From JASGDC01 sp047606545 (lineage in GTDB: Bacteria > Actinomycetota > Actinomycetes > Actinomycetales > Micrococcaceae): a stretch of DNA of 25,314 nucleotides. Shown here piece by piece: positions 1-7,109 of this stretch. The position numbers and the translations under genes were made by a program. The notes beneath the pieces are model-generated. The model searched no databases. It saw only the letters and a program-made list of their open reading frames with translations, and was not told the DNA's origin. Position 1 is the first letter of the stretch. Each line of letters starts with the position of its first letter. The stretch covers positions 1 to 25,314 of the forward strand of contig JASGEI010000022.1 in the NCBI GenBank assembly GCA_047606545.1, read 5' to 3'.

Positions 1-87
1 GAACAAATAGGGCCAAAAGAAATCGACAAATCATACCAAACAATCAGATACAAAGGAGGTGCAATCTGGGTCAACACAACCGAGTAA
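1..87 (+). CDS. 3' end of an unidentified protein (partial)
   Basis: An open frame enters from the left edge and ends at TAA 85-87, giving 28 residues that finish ...AIWVNTTE. The only support that this is a real gene end is the open frame and the strong intrinsic terminator 45 nt downstream in the same direction. The tail is polar, with aromatic and Gly residues (RYKGGAIW), but this is too little to assign a family. Function unknown. Confidence 0.5.
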   Translation, partial: EQIGPKEIDKSYQTIRYKGGAIWVNTTE

Positions 88-131
88 CACACTCGAACCA
101 ACAACACATTATGGCCTATAAGTCAAAAGGT

Positions 132-164
132 GAATGCCCTCTCCGAAGAGAGGGCATTCTTTTT
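132..164 (+). terminator. Rho-independent terminator
   Basis: A perfect 12-bp stem, GAATGCCCTCTC (132-143) against GAGAGGGCATTC (148-159), closes a 4-nt CGAA loop and is followed by TTTTT (160-164). It terminates the partial gene ending at 87. On the minus strand the bases after the stem are only mildly T-rich, so termination of folE here is possible but weaker. Confidence 0.93.
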
Positions 165-205
165 GTGTGGTGATTGTTGTTAGGAGTTAGATTTACCACA
201 CAAAA
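161..205. repeat. 11-bp inverted repeat between the terminator and folE
   Basis: TTTTGTGTGGT (161-171) is perfectly complementary to ACCACACAAAA (195-205), across a 23-bp spacer. Its left arm overlaps the T-tract of the terminator. Neither strand has a T-run directly after it, so it is not a typical intrinsic terminator. The rest of 206-342 shows no gene or recognisable signal. Role unknown. Confidence 0.4.
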
Positions 206-342
206 CTGCGAGATATGTAAACACAAAACCAGTTCTAAAACCAGCTTCATTAAAGGTTAAAGTACGAACCTATGGATTTCATTAGCGCAACTTTTATGTT
301 TCCTTAAGATATGTTTATAAAAATGGAAACTTTTAAATGCAT

Positions 343-906
343 CTATTTAGAACGGGATATTAAAGTCATAGCTTCATTACGGGTAGCTGGGTTACGTAAA
401 GTTCCGCGTACTGCACTAGTAACTGTCTTGGCACCAGCTTTTTTGATACCGCGCATTGAAATGCAAAAATGCTCGCACTCTAAAACTACAATGACACCAC
501 TTGCTTGTAGATGCTCCACAAGAGAATCAGCAATCTCAGTAGTCATTCGTTCTTGGATTTGTGGTCGTTTAGCATAAATATCAACAAGTCGAGCTAACTT
601 ACTAAGTCCAGCAATTTTGCCTTCTTTGCCGGGGATATAACCAATATGTGCAAAACCATGAAATGGAATCAAGTGATGTTCACAAGTTGAATGTAATGGA
701 ATGTCTTTAACAATTACTAATTCTTCATGGCGATCTTCAAAACTCTCATCAAAAAGATCTGCAGGATCTTGGGCAATACCTGCGAAAATTTCAGCGTATG
801 TTAATGCGACTCTCTTTGGAGTATCTTTGAGACCAGTACGCTTAGGATCTTCTCCTATCGCTTCTAAAATCTCACTGACTGCAGATTCGATACGTTCCAA
901 GTCCAT
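343..906 (-). CDS. folE: GTP cyclohydrolase I (FolE)
   Basis: FolE converts GTP to 7,8-dihydroneopterin triphosphate, the first step of tetrahydrofolate synthesis, and acts in the cytoplasm as a homodecamer. The 187-residue length is normal for the compact bacterial form. Zinc ligands are visible as Cys75 and His78 in STCEHHLIPF and Cys148 in CEHFC; His77 and His146 match the catalytic histidines of the family. The segment around 98-122 (IAGLSKLARLVDIYAKRPQIQ) is highly characteristic. The ATG overlaps the ftsH stop in a TAATG junction, so translation is probably coupled. In many actinobacteria folP, folB and folK follow folE; here folE is the last gene of the operon. Confidence 0.97.
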   Translation of the reverse strand: MDLERIESAVSEILEAIGEDPKRTGLKDTPKRVALTYAEIFAGIAQDPADLFDESFEDRHEELVIVKDIPLHSTCEHHLIPFHGFAHIGYIPGKEGKIAGLSKLARLVDIYAKRPQIQERMTTEIADSLVEHLQASGVIVVLECEHFCISMRGIKKAGAKTVTSAVRGTLRNPATRNEAMTLISRSK

Positions 907-2966
907 TAGTCATCAAGTTCTTCACGTGCTAAATCTTTTGCCCCTGGTTTTGGCTTATCGTCACCAAGTGGCACATCAACTGGATGCTCTTCTTTCGCAC
1001 CTGCCATTTGATCTTGTGGGGCTAACTTTTTTGGATCCTTACGACCTTCTTTTTCAGCTTCATCACGTTCTTTCTTAGTTACCACAGGTGGCACATTAGA
1101 AACTGGACGTTCTGAGCTAGATAACCATACTGGACGTAACTCACTCTTCTTTACGGGAGCAAAAATTTCACTTAATTCTTGCTCGTTAAGAGTTTCTTTC
1201 TCCAAAAGTTCAAGCGCTAAATGATCTAATACATCACGATACTTGTTAAGGATTCGCCAAGCCTCATCATGGCCTTCTTCGATAATCTTACGTACTTCTT
1301 GGTCAACTACTGCCGCTGTACCTTCGGAATAGTTACGAGATTTTTGTGCTGACATACCTAGGAATGGCTCGCCATCGCCTTCACCTAATTGAACAGCGCC
1401 AATTTTTTCACTCATTCCGTAGTCAGTAACCATCTTACGAGCAATATTAGTAGCTTTTTCAATATCGTTTGAAGCACCAGTAGTAGGATCATGGAACACG
1501 ATTTCTTCGGCTACCCGACCACCCATTGCGTAGACAATCTGATCAAGCAATTCATTACGAGTAGTGGAATACTTATCATCTTCTGGCATTACCATAGTGT
1601 AGCCAAGTGCACGACCACGAGGCATAATTGTCACCTTAGTTACTGGATCAGTATGGCGACAAGCAGCTGCTGCAAGTGCGTGCCCACCTTCGTGATAAGC
1701 AGTGATCTTACGTTCAGCTTCCTTCATGACACGACTCTTTTTTTGTGGCCCAGCCATTACACGGTCAATCGCCTCATCAAGAGCGCGGTTATCAATAAGT
1801 TGTGCATTTGAACGTGCAGTAAGTAACGCAGCCTCATTTAAAACATTCGCCAAGTCTGCACCTGTCATACCTGGAGTTTTCTTAGCTACAGCTTTCAAAT
1901 CTACATCTTTAACAAGCGGCTTACCACGAGCATGAACTTTCAAAATATCTAAGCGACCTTGGAAGTCCGGGGCATCAACGCCAATCTGACGATCAAAACG
2001 CCCTGGACGCAGCAATGCTGGATCTAAAACATCAGGACGGTTAGTAGCAGCAATCAAAATCACGTTAGTCTTAGCGTCAAAACCATCCATTTCAACTAAT
2101 AACTGGTTAAGTGTCTGTTCACGTTCATCGTTACCGCCACCAATACCGGCACCACGTTGACGACCTACCGCATCAATCTCATCAATGAAGATAATTGCTG
2201 GGGCATTAGACTTGGCTTTTTCAAACAAATCCCGCACACGAGAAGCACCAACACCTACGAACATCTCAACGAAATCAGAACCTGAAATTGAGAAGAATGG
2301 CACTCCTGCTTCACCAGCTACAGCTTTAGCAAGCAATGTTTTACCAGTACCTGGAGGCCCGTATAACAAAACACCTTTTGGAATCTTAGCGCCGACAGCT
2401 TGGAAACGCTTTGGATTCTTTAAGAAATCTTTAATTTCTTCGATTTCTTCAACGGCTTCATCTGCACCAGCAACATCAGAAAACTTAACAGTGGATTCTT
2501 GTTTATTAATTTCTTTGGCTTTAGATTTCCCAAAGTTCATCACACCGCCGCCACCTTGTGCACGACCGATAAAGAACCAGAAAATTGCCAAAAGCAATAA
2601 GATAGGTAAGAAGCTGCCGATAAGAGTAGTAAACCAGTTATTTACTACTGGTTGATCTGTATAACCTTTGGTTAAGTTAGCCGCAGTAACATTATCAACC
2701 ACTTCTTTCCCACGAGGCTCTACATAGTAAAAAAATACGTCCTTACTCTTATTTTCGTACTTATCTTTTAACGTTAACTCGACCTTCTGGTCACCGTCAT
2801 AAATCTTCGCCTTCTCAGCTTTACCATCTTTAATTAAGCTAAGACCTTGGCTCGTATCGACTTTAATATCGTTGCTGGTATTGAGCATGTTAAAGCCGAA
2901 AACAACAATAAGGAGTGCGACTGCAATCCATATCACTGGGTTATTCGATAGCTTCTTTTTTTTCAT
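906..2966 (-). CDS. ftsH: ATP-dependent zinc metalloprotease FtsH
   Basis: Membrane-anchored AAA+ protease that extracts and degrades misfolded membrane proteins and some soluble regulators, working as a hexamer. Numbered from the ATG at 2966 (686 aa): TM1 about 9-27, an extracytoplasmic domain, TM2 about 111-134, Walker A GPPGTGKT 203-210, Walker B IIFIDE 258-263, second region of homology 307-326, zinc site HEGGH 425-429 with probable third ligand Asp501. A charged Lys/Glu/Pro-rich tail covers roughly the last 70 residues. An in-frame TTG lies 8 codons upstream (2990). I prefer the ATG because it starts the usual KKKK-plus-TM amino end and has GGAAGG just upstream, although that spacing is short. 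It lies 62 nt after hpt and is coupled to folE. Confidence 0.96.
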   Translation of the reverse strand: MKKKKLSNNPVIWIAVALLIVVFGFNMLNTSNDIKVDTSQGLSLIKDGKAEKAKIYDGDQKVELTLKDKYENKSKDVFFYYVEPRGKEVVDNVTAANLTKGYTDQPVVNNWFTTLIGSFLPILLLLAIFWFFIGRAQGGGGVMNFGKSKAKEINKQESTVKFSDVAGADEAVEEIEEIKDFLKNPKRFQAVGAKIPKGVLLYGPPGTGKTLLAKAVAGEAGVPFFSISGSDFVEMFVGVGASRVRDLFEKAKSNAPAIIFIDEIDAVGRQRGAGIGGGNDEREQTLNQLLVEMDGFDAKTNVILIAATNRPDVLDPALLRPGRFDRQIGVDAPDFQGRLDILKVHARGKPLVKDVDLKAVAKKTPGMTGADLANVLNEAALLTARSNAQLIDNRALDEAIDRVMAGPQKKSRVMKEAERKITAYHEGGHALAAAACRHTDPVTKVTIMPRGRALGYTMVMPEDDKYSTTRNELLDQIVYAMGGRVAEEIVFHDPTTGASNDIEKATNIARKMVTDYGMSEKIGAVQLGEGDGEPFLGMSAQKSRNYSEGTAAVVDQEVRKIIEEGHDEAWRILNKYRDVLDHLALELLEKETLNEQELSEIFAPVKKSELRPVWLSSSERPVSNVPPVVTKKERDEAEKEGRKDPKKLAPQDQMAGAKEEHPVDVPLGDDKPKPGAKDLAREELDD

Positions 2967-3007
2967 ATACCTTCCATGGTAAAGTCTCAAAACAGAAAAA
3001 TCTGCAT

Positions 3008-3028
3008 AGTTTAGCTACTAGCTAAACT
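3008..3028 (-). promoter_or_regulatory. Hairpin directly after the hpt stop
   Basis: A perfect 9-bp inverted repeat, AGTTTAGCT (3008-3016) and AGCTAAACT (3020-3028), has a 3-nt loop and begins at the base after the hpt TAG on the minus strand. The T-run follows only after several other bases (ATGCAGATTTTT), so it is at best a leaky terminator or attenuator. It could also be an mRNA processing or stability element that sets ftsH-folE expression relative to tilS-hpt. Confidence 0.45.
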
Positions 3029-3580
3029 CTATTTATAAACATGTGGAGCTAAAATTCCTACAAAAGATAGATTACGATATTTCTCTGCATAATCTAATCC
3101 GTAACCAATTACAAAATCATTCGGAATTTCAAAGCCAATATACTTAACATCAACATCAACTTTAAGGGCACCTGGTTTGCTCAATAGCGTCAATATTTCT
3201 ACACTCTTTGGTCCACGAGATAATAAATTATTACGTAGCCATGAGTAAGTCAGCCCAGAGTCTACAATATCTTCAACAATTAAAACGTGCTTTCCAGAAA
3301 TATCAGTATCCAAATCTTTAAGAATACGTACAGTACCAGAGGATTTAGTTCCTGAACCATAGGAAGATACTGCCATCCAATCCATCTGGATATGTTTATT
3401 AAGCTCACGCACAAAGTCAGTAACCACCATTACTGAACCTTTAAGAATACCTACGATTAGTAAATCTTCGCCTTCGTAATCTTTTTCAACTTGACGAGCT
3501 AATTTACCCAAACGCTCACGAATCTGATCTTCCGTATAGAGTACTTTAGCTATTTCGTCTTTAACGCTATCTAATTCCAC
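3029..3580 (-). CDS. hpt: Hypoxanthine phosphoribosyltransferase
   Basis: Purine salvage enzyme joining hypoxanthine (and usually guanine) to PRPP to give IMP or GMP. The 183 aa match the family. The PRPP-binding motif VLIVEDIVDSGLT is at 99-111, the base-contacting end VIGYGLDYAEKYRNL at 157-171, and GILKGSV at 44-50 is the expected phosphate loop. The start is GTG at 3580, inside the last codons of tilS (10-bp overlap), preceded by GGAG at a spacing of about 7. TilS and Hpt are neighbours across many bacteria, and in some Gram-positive bacteria the two proteins have been linked to control of ftsH; such control is not visible in this sequence. Confidence 0.96.
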   Translation of the reverse strand: MELDSVKDEIAKVLYTEDQIRERLGKLARQVEKDYEGEDLLIVGILKGSVMVVTDFVRELNKHIQMDWMAVSSYGSGTKSSGTVRILKDLDTDISGKHVLIVEDIVDSGLTYSWLRNNLLSRGPKSVEILTLLSKPGALKVDVDVKYIGFEIPNDFVIGYGLDYAEKYRNLSFVGILAPHVYK

Positions 3581-4566
3581 TGGCTATCTCCACTCACAAA
3601 ACTCAAAGTATCTTTTACCCGTATACACGATATTTTTCCTGGTAACGGCACTGCATCTTGTCCATGCCACCGTACTATAAGACTATCAAGAGTTTCTAGA
3701 TGAGTGTAGCTTAGGTAGCGTGTGCCTGCTTTTAATGCAGCCCGAGATAGCACCCCTTTTCGCACTGACGCTGGATACTTTGCAAGTTTTTTAGCGTTGA
3801 GTCCAGCTTTATCCCATGCGATGTCAACAAATACTCCAATTGCTTCTGCATCTTCTCGGCAAATCTTTGCAGTTCGTGCCAAAGGAGCTTTTAAATCACT
3901 GCCAATTGTTTGTTCCCACTCAGGTAATAATTCATTGCGGATAGTATTACGTGCCGTAATACTATCCGCATTGCTTAAATCTTCCCAGTAAGGCACATTT
4001 TCTGCTTTACAAGCTGCGTAAAGTTCAGTTTTACTTAAGTCTAAAAACGGCCTACCATAAATATCTCTTTTGGGCGGAATTCCAGCTAATGACTTAGTCC
4101 CTGACCCGCGTAATAGTCCTAGCAACACAGTTTCAGCCTGATCATCGCGATGATGTGCAGTCAGTGCTATATCTGCACGCCATTCACTGGCTACTTCTTC
4201 AAAAGCAGCATATCGCGCAGTACGTGCATTAGTCTCAATGGCGCCGTCTGCGATTGTGACCTTCCTAACAAACACCTGATAACCATGATCCTTTAACCAG
4301 GTTTCAGTTTTATTAGCCACTTTGGTACTATTTTTTTGAAGCTGATGATTGACCACCACAGCAGCAATTTCCCAGTTTTTATATTGGGACACAAAACTGA
4401 TGGCGTCAGCTAATGCCATTGAGTCTGCACCACCGCTACAACAAACCAAAATTTTTGCACCAGCTGGATAATCTTGTAAAAAGTTTTCAACAGCATTGCG
4501 AGTTTTTGACACTGTTAAAGCTGGTTTTCCATATTTTCGGTTAGTTATTGGGTTTATTTTCTTCAT
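3571..4566 (-). CDS. tilS: tRNA(Ile)-lysidine synthetase TilS
   Basis: Modifies the wobble cytidine of the CAU-anticodon tRNA(Ile) to lysidine using ATP and lysine, changing both codon reading and aminoacylation identity; essential in most bacteria. The PP-loop SGGADS is at 44-49 and the family motif HHRDDQAET at 138-146, with a TARYA element at 116-120. At 331 aa it is the short actinobacterial form, with a modest C-terminal region after about 220. ATG at 4566 is the first start after the divergent promoter region; the Shine-Dalgarno upstream is weak. First gene of the tilS-hpt-ftsH-folE unit. Confidence 0.94.
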   Translation of the reverse strand: MKKINPITNRKYGKPALTVSKTRNAVENFLQDYPAGAKILVCCSGGADSMALADAISFVSQYKNWEIAAVVVNHQLQKNSTKVANKTETWLKDHGYQVFVRKVTIADGAIETNARTARYAAFEEVASEWRADIALTAHHRDDQAETVLLGLLRGSGTKSLAGIPPKRDIYGRPFLDLSKTELYAACKAENVPYWEDLSNADSITARNTIRNELLPEWEQTIGSDLKAPLARTAKICREDAEAIGVFVDIAWDKAGLNAKKLAKYPASVRKGVLSRAALKAGTRYLSYTHLETLDSLIVRWHGQDAVPLPGKISCIRVKDTLSFVSGDSQWN

Positions 4567-4630
4567 GATGCTCTATATTAAAGGTATAATACTACACCTA
4601 ATACTAATGGTTACAGAAACGAGTTTAAAC
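4567..4630. promoter_or_regulatory. Divergent promoter region of tilS and ppa
   Basis: The 64-bp gap contains TATAAT at 4585-4590 on the plus strand, predicting a ppa leader of about 34 nt. The overlapping minus-strand hexamer TATTAT (4591-4586) could serve tilS with a leader of roughly 12 nt. The core GTATAATAC is nearly palindromic, so one -10 region may fire in both directions. No convincing -35 is visible for either. Confidence 0.55.
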
Positions 4631-5116
4631 ATGAAACATGACGTTACAATCGAAATTCCTCGTGGCTCTCGCAACAAATACGAAGTGGACCATGAGACTG
4701 GACGAGTATTCCTCGACCGTTATCTCTTCACTTCAATGGAGTATCCCCTAGACTACGGTTACTTTGAGGACACACTCGGCGAAGACGGCGATCCTCTTGA
4801 TGCAATGGTAATTCTTGATGCACCATTGTTCCCAGGAGTCGTTGTACATGCACGTCCAGTTGCCGTATTTAATATGGTTGATGATGGTGGCCCAGATGCA
4901 AAGGTGCTTTGTGTCCCAGATGATCCACGTTATGAACACATTAAAGATGTAAAAGATATTGATAAATTCAAACTTGATGAGATTGAACACTTCTTCCAGA
5001 AATATAAAGATCTTGAACCAGGTAAGTTCGTTGAAAGTGCTGAATGGGAAGGTCGTGAAGCAGCAGAAAAGGAACTAGAAGCAGCTATTGAACGCTTCAA
5101 GAAAGAAGGGCACTAA
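4631..5116 (+). CDS. ppa: Inorganic pyrophosphatase (family I, soluble)
   Basis: Hydrolyses pyrophosphate from biosynthetic reactions to two phosphates, in the cytoplasm with Mg2+. The 161 aa are typical of actinobacterial family I enzymes. The signature DGDPLDAM lies at 52-59 with its metal-binding aspartates, preceded by the substrate-contacting EYPLDYGY at 37-44. The frame is open upstream to 4496, but that would put a 45-residue hydrophobic extension through the tilS start and promoter. The ATG at 4631, which begins MKHDVTIEIPRG, fits the family. Divergent from tilS as in mycobacteria, with its own terminator downstream. Confidence 0.96.
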   Translation: MKHDVTIEIPRGSRNKYEVDHETGRVFLDRYLFTSMEYPLDYGYFEDTLGEDGDPLDAMVILDAPLFPGVVVHARPVAVFNMVDDGGPDAKVLCVPDDPRYEHIKDVKDIDKFKLDEIEHFFQKYKDLEPGKFVESAEWEGREAAEKELEAAIERFKKEGH

Positions 5117-5138
5117 AGCTTCTATACCTCCAGAATTT

Positions 5139-5169
5139 AAAGGGTTATTGCAATGCAGTAGCCCTTTTT
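5139..5169 (+). terminator. Rho-independent terminator of ppa
   Basis: AAAGGGTTATTGC (5139-5151) pairs with GCAGTAGCCCTTT (5155-5167) over 13 positions, two of them G-U, with a 3-nt loop. The T-tract 5165-5169 overlaps the end of the stem. It lies 23 nt after the ppa stop. Confidence 0.85.
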
Positions 5170-5191
5170 ACTTACCTTAAAACCCCACCCG

Positions 5192-5263
5192 CATTTTCTT
5201 AGTAAACCACCATTTTCCCACCTTATTTGTAACGAAAATATAGTTTTACTAAGAAAATGCGAT
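5192..5263. repeat. Left copy of the 72-bp direct repeat, palindromic ends
   Basis: Matches 6251-6322 at 70 of 72 positions; the two differences are C/T changes at 5210 and 5219. Within this copy, GCATTTTCTTAGTAAA (5191-5206) is the perfect reverse complement of 5245-5260. A nested ATTTTC/GAAAAT pair lies inside at 5212-5217 and 5234-5239. The 3-nt GAT after the palindrome is also shared by both copies. TTTACT at 5245-5250 is spaced 17 bp from TTATAC (5268-5273), so the repeat could supply a -35 element to the gene downstream. Confidence 0.95.
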
Positions 5264-5326
5264 GAAGTTATACACAATTTCAATACTAAAAAACTTTTAT
5301 CCACTTTAATGTGAGATATTGCGAGT

Positions 5327-6247
5327 ATGAAAGATATAACAAATTTGCAATCTTTAATCATTCATTACCCGCAAAATACAAACTTTAAGGCTGGTTATCT
5401 TAAGAAGTTATGTAAAGGTTTGTACATAAAACAAGCTGATTACGCTAGTTTAAGTGTCCGAGAACAGCACATCTTACATATTCTTGCATTCAATTTTTTC
5501 TTACCAAAAGTAATAGTTAGTCACATTTCAGCAGCGGTATTACATAACTTAGACACTATTTACCTAGAGAAAGTTGTACATTTTAGAACTATAACCAAAA
5601 GAAATGCAAGAAGAGATAGTTTTAGGTTTCATTATTATAAAGACCATTGCCAGGTGTTTAGGTTTAAAGGTTTGCTGATCACTTCTATAGAACAAACTGT
5701 AATTGACTGTGCAAGAGACAGGTCTTTTAGTCAAAGTCTAGTTATTGCTGACTCTGCTTTACGTGTAGGAGTAAACATCCAAAAACTCTATGCCATTAAA
5801 AATAGTTTGAAAACTGCAAAATCACAAAAGAAAATACAAGCAGTACTTGAAAACGCAACTCCTTTATCTGCTTCAGCTGGCGAAACTTTGGCACGAATTG
5901 CATTGATGGCGCTAGATTTACCTAACCCTATATTGCAGAAAGAATTCTTAATATATGGAAATCGTTATTTCACTGATTTTTACTTTCCAAATTTAAAACT
6001 AATTGCTGAATTTGATGGCATGGAGAAATACAAAGGTAAGTACCAAAAACCGGAGCAAGTTTTCATTAAAGAACGCAACAGAGATGAGAATTTAGAGAAG
6101 CTTGGATTAACTGTTATTCATTTTACATGGAAAGATATACATGAGCCTCACACGATGATCAAAAAATTTGCACGCTATCTAGGATTAAATGTTAGCTATC
6201 CAACGGTACTAAACAACTATCAGAATTATGGGATTCATCTACCATAA
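5327..6247 (+). CDS. AbiEi-like HTH plus DUF559/Vsr-like endonuclease-domain protein
   Basis: 306 aa. Residues 1 to about 75 resemble the winged-helix region of AbiEi-type proteins (a GLYI strand at 31-34, then HISAAVLHNL at 66-75). The middle (115-150, ITSIEQTVIDCARD, IADSALRVGV) is typical of actinobacterial members of this group. The C-terminus looks like a PD-(D/E)XK nuclease fold of the DUF559/Vsr type: SAGET with Glu186, FTDFYFP with Asp217, AEFDG with Glu228 and Asp230, then KERNRDENLEKLG and the final strand VIHFTW. No toxin gene is adjacent, so a type IV toxin-antitoxin role is unsupported. Nine of 15 Arg codons are AGA or AGG, against none of eight in ppa, suggesting horizontal origin. 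The gene lies between two 72-bp direct repeats; start context lacks a clear Shine-Dalgarno. Confidence 0.8.
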   Translation: MKDITNLQSLIIHYPQNTNFKAGYLKKLCKGLYIKQADYASLSVREQHILHILAFNFFLPKVIVSHISAAVLHNLDTIYLEKVVHFRTITKRNARRDSFRFHYYKDHCQVFRFKGLLITSIEQTVIDCARDRSFSQSLVIADSALRVGVNIQKLYAIKNSLKTAKSQKKIQAVLENATPLSASAGETLARIALMALDLPNPILQKEFLIYGNRYFTDFYFPNLKLIAEFDGMEKYKGKYQKPEQVFIKERNRDENLEKLGLTVIHFTWKDIHEPHTMIKKFARYLGLNVSYPTVLNNYQNYGIHLP

Positions 6248-6250
6248 CCA

Positions 6251-6322
6251 CATTTTCTTAGTAAACCATCATTTTCCTACCTTATTTGTAACGAAAATAT
6301 AGTTTTACTAAGAAAATGCGAT
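6251..6322. repeat. Right copy of the 72-bp direct repeat, palindromic ends
   Basis: Begins 3 nt after the stop of the nuclease gene and ends 13 nt before the stop of the convergent HAD gene. Its inverted arms are CATTTTCTTAGTAAA (6251-6265) and its complement (6304-6318), 15 bp; the sixteenth pair seen in the left copy is broken by A6250. No T-run follows on either strand, so it is not a normal terminator, though both convergent genes must end around it. Confidence 0.95.
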
Positions 6323-6335
6323 AGGGGCGATAAAG

Positions 6336-7109
6336 CTAGTCTAAAGAGTTAAGGAAACTAGCAAGACCATCATCATCAATAGTTTCGGTAACTTCACTGG
6401 CACTTTCTTTTACTTTATCCATAGCTTGCCCCATGGCTATCCCCCGTGCAGCCCAATGTAGCATTTCAATATCATTTTGACCATCGCCAACTGCAATAGT
6501 TTCATGCGGATTAACACCAAGCGACCTACGCACTAACTCAAGTGAGGTAGCTTTATTCACTCCTTCAGGAGCAATATCCATCCACGAATTCCATCCGATA
6601 GCGTAGCTAACACCGTGCAAACCAATAGAAGCAACAGCCTCAGCAAATTTATCATATGGAGTTTTAATACTACGAACTACTAAACGCGTAATCTTTTGGT
6701 TATATAGTTCTGAAAGTGGCACATGATAAATACGCAAACCAAAGCTCTGATCAATGAAATCTGTAGAAGACAGGTACTCTCCAGTAACAGTTTCTACAGC
6801 ATAATCTGCATCTGGTAATACCTTATTTAATGCAGTAAGTGCCTTAGTAGAGTCAAAAGTAACTTGGTTAACAATGCGTGGTCTACCACGTTCTAGTTGA
6901 AATGTTACTGCTCCATTACAAGAAACACCAATGCCATGTTCCATGCCGACTTGTTTCATATAAGGTACAGTCGCTGCCACTGAACGACCAGTTGCAAAAA
7001 TTACTTTGTGCCCACGCTCAATCACATCTTTGATTGCATCTTTTTGTACATCAGTAAAAGTTCCATCATAGTTAATGACCGTGCCATCAATATCAAGAGC
7101 GATTAGCAT
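6336..7109 (-). CDS. HAD-superfamily Cof-type phosphatase
   Basis: Probable cytoplasmic sugar-phosphate or nucleotide phosphatase of the Cof/YbiV-like branch; substrate unknown. 257 aa. Motif I is DIDGT at 6-10 (nucleophile Asp6, acid Asp8), motif II is ATGRS at 39-43, motif III Lys is probably Lys186, and motif IV is GDGQND at 208-213. The long insert between motifs II and III is the C2-type cap. The ATG at 7109 overlaps the end of serS by 17 bp and has AAGG about 9 nt upstream. A Cof-like HAD next to serS recurs in actinobacteria, so the two are probably one transcript. Confidence 0.9.
   Translation of the reverse strand: MLIALDIDGTVINYDGTFTDVQKDAIKDVIERGHKVIFATGRSVAATVPYMKQVGMEHGIGVSCNGAVTFQLERGRPRIVNQVTFDSTKALTALNKVLPDADYAVETVTGEYLSSTDFIDQSFGLRIYHVPLSELYNQKITRLVVRSIKTPYDKFAEAVASIGLHGVSYAIGWNSWMDIAPEGVNKATSLELVRRSLGVNPHETIAVGDGQNDIEMLHWAARGIAMGQAMDKVKESASEVTETIDDDGLASFLNSLD

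Larger units (their letters stand above)
5189..6322 (+). mobile_element. Putative repeat-bounded nuclease cassette
   Basis: The segment consists of a 72-bp repeat, a 63-bp leader, one gene (5327-6247), 3 bp, and the second 72-bp repeat copy. It is inserted between two ordinary housekeeping genes, ppa and a HAD phosphatase. Recombination between the two copies would excise about 1.06 kb and leave one repeat. No transposase, integrase or clear target-site duplication is present. Calling it mobile is an inference from the repeats, the gene family and the codon bias. Confidence 0.4.

Noticed and set aside
2967..2990. TTG start for ftsH at 2990
   Set aside because: Possible, but the ATG at 2966 gives the usual KKKK-TM amino end and has a purine-rich GGAAGG upstream; eight extra residues add nothing recognisable.
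4496..4630. In-frame upstream extension of ppa by 45 codons
   Set aside because: It would run through the tilS start codon and the shared promoter, is hydrophobic, and is not part of soluble family I pyrophosphatases; the ATG at 4631 gives the normal N-terminus.
5137..5361. Minus-strand open frame of 74 codons across the left repeat
   Set aside because: It covers the ppa terminator, the repeat and the start of the nuclease gene, has no recognisable protein features, and is explained by AT-rich repeat DNA.
5327..6247. Antitoxin half of a type IV toxin-antitoxin pair
   Set aside because: Despite AbiEi-like N-terminal features there is no nucleotidyltransferase toxin gene next to it, and the C-terminus looks like a nuclease; only the domain similarity is reported.
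6251..6322. Right repeat as a terminator for the two convergent genes
   Set aside because: The arms are separated by 38 nt and no T-run follows the stem on either strand; the same sequence upstream of the gene argues for a different role.
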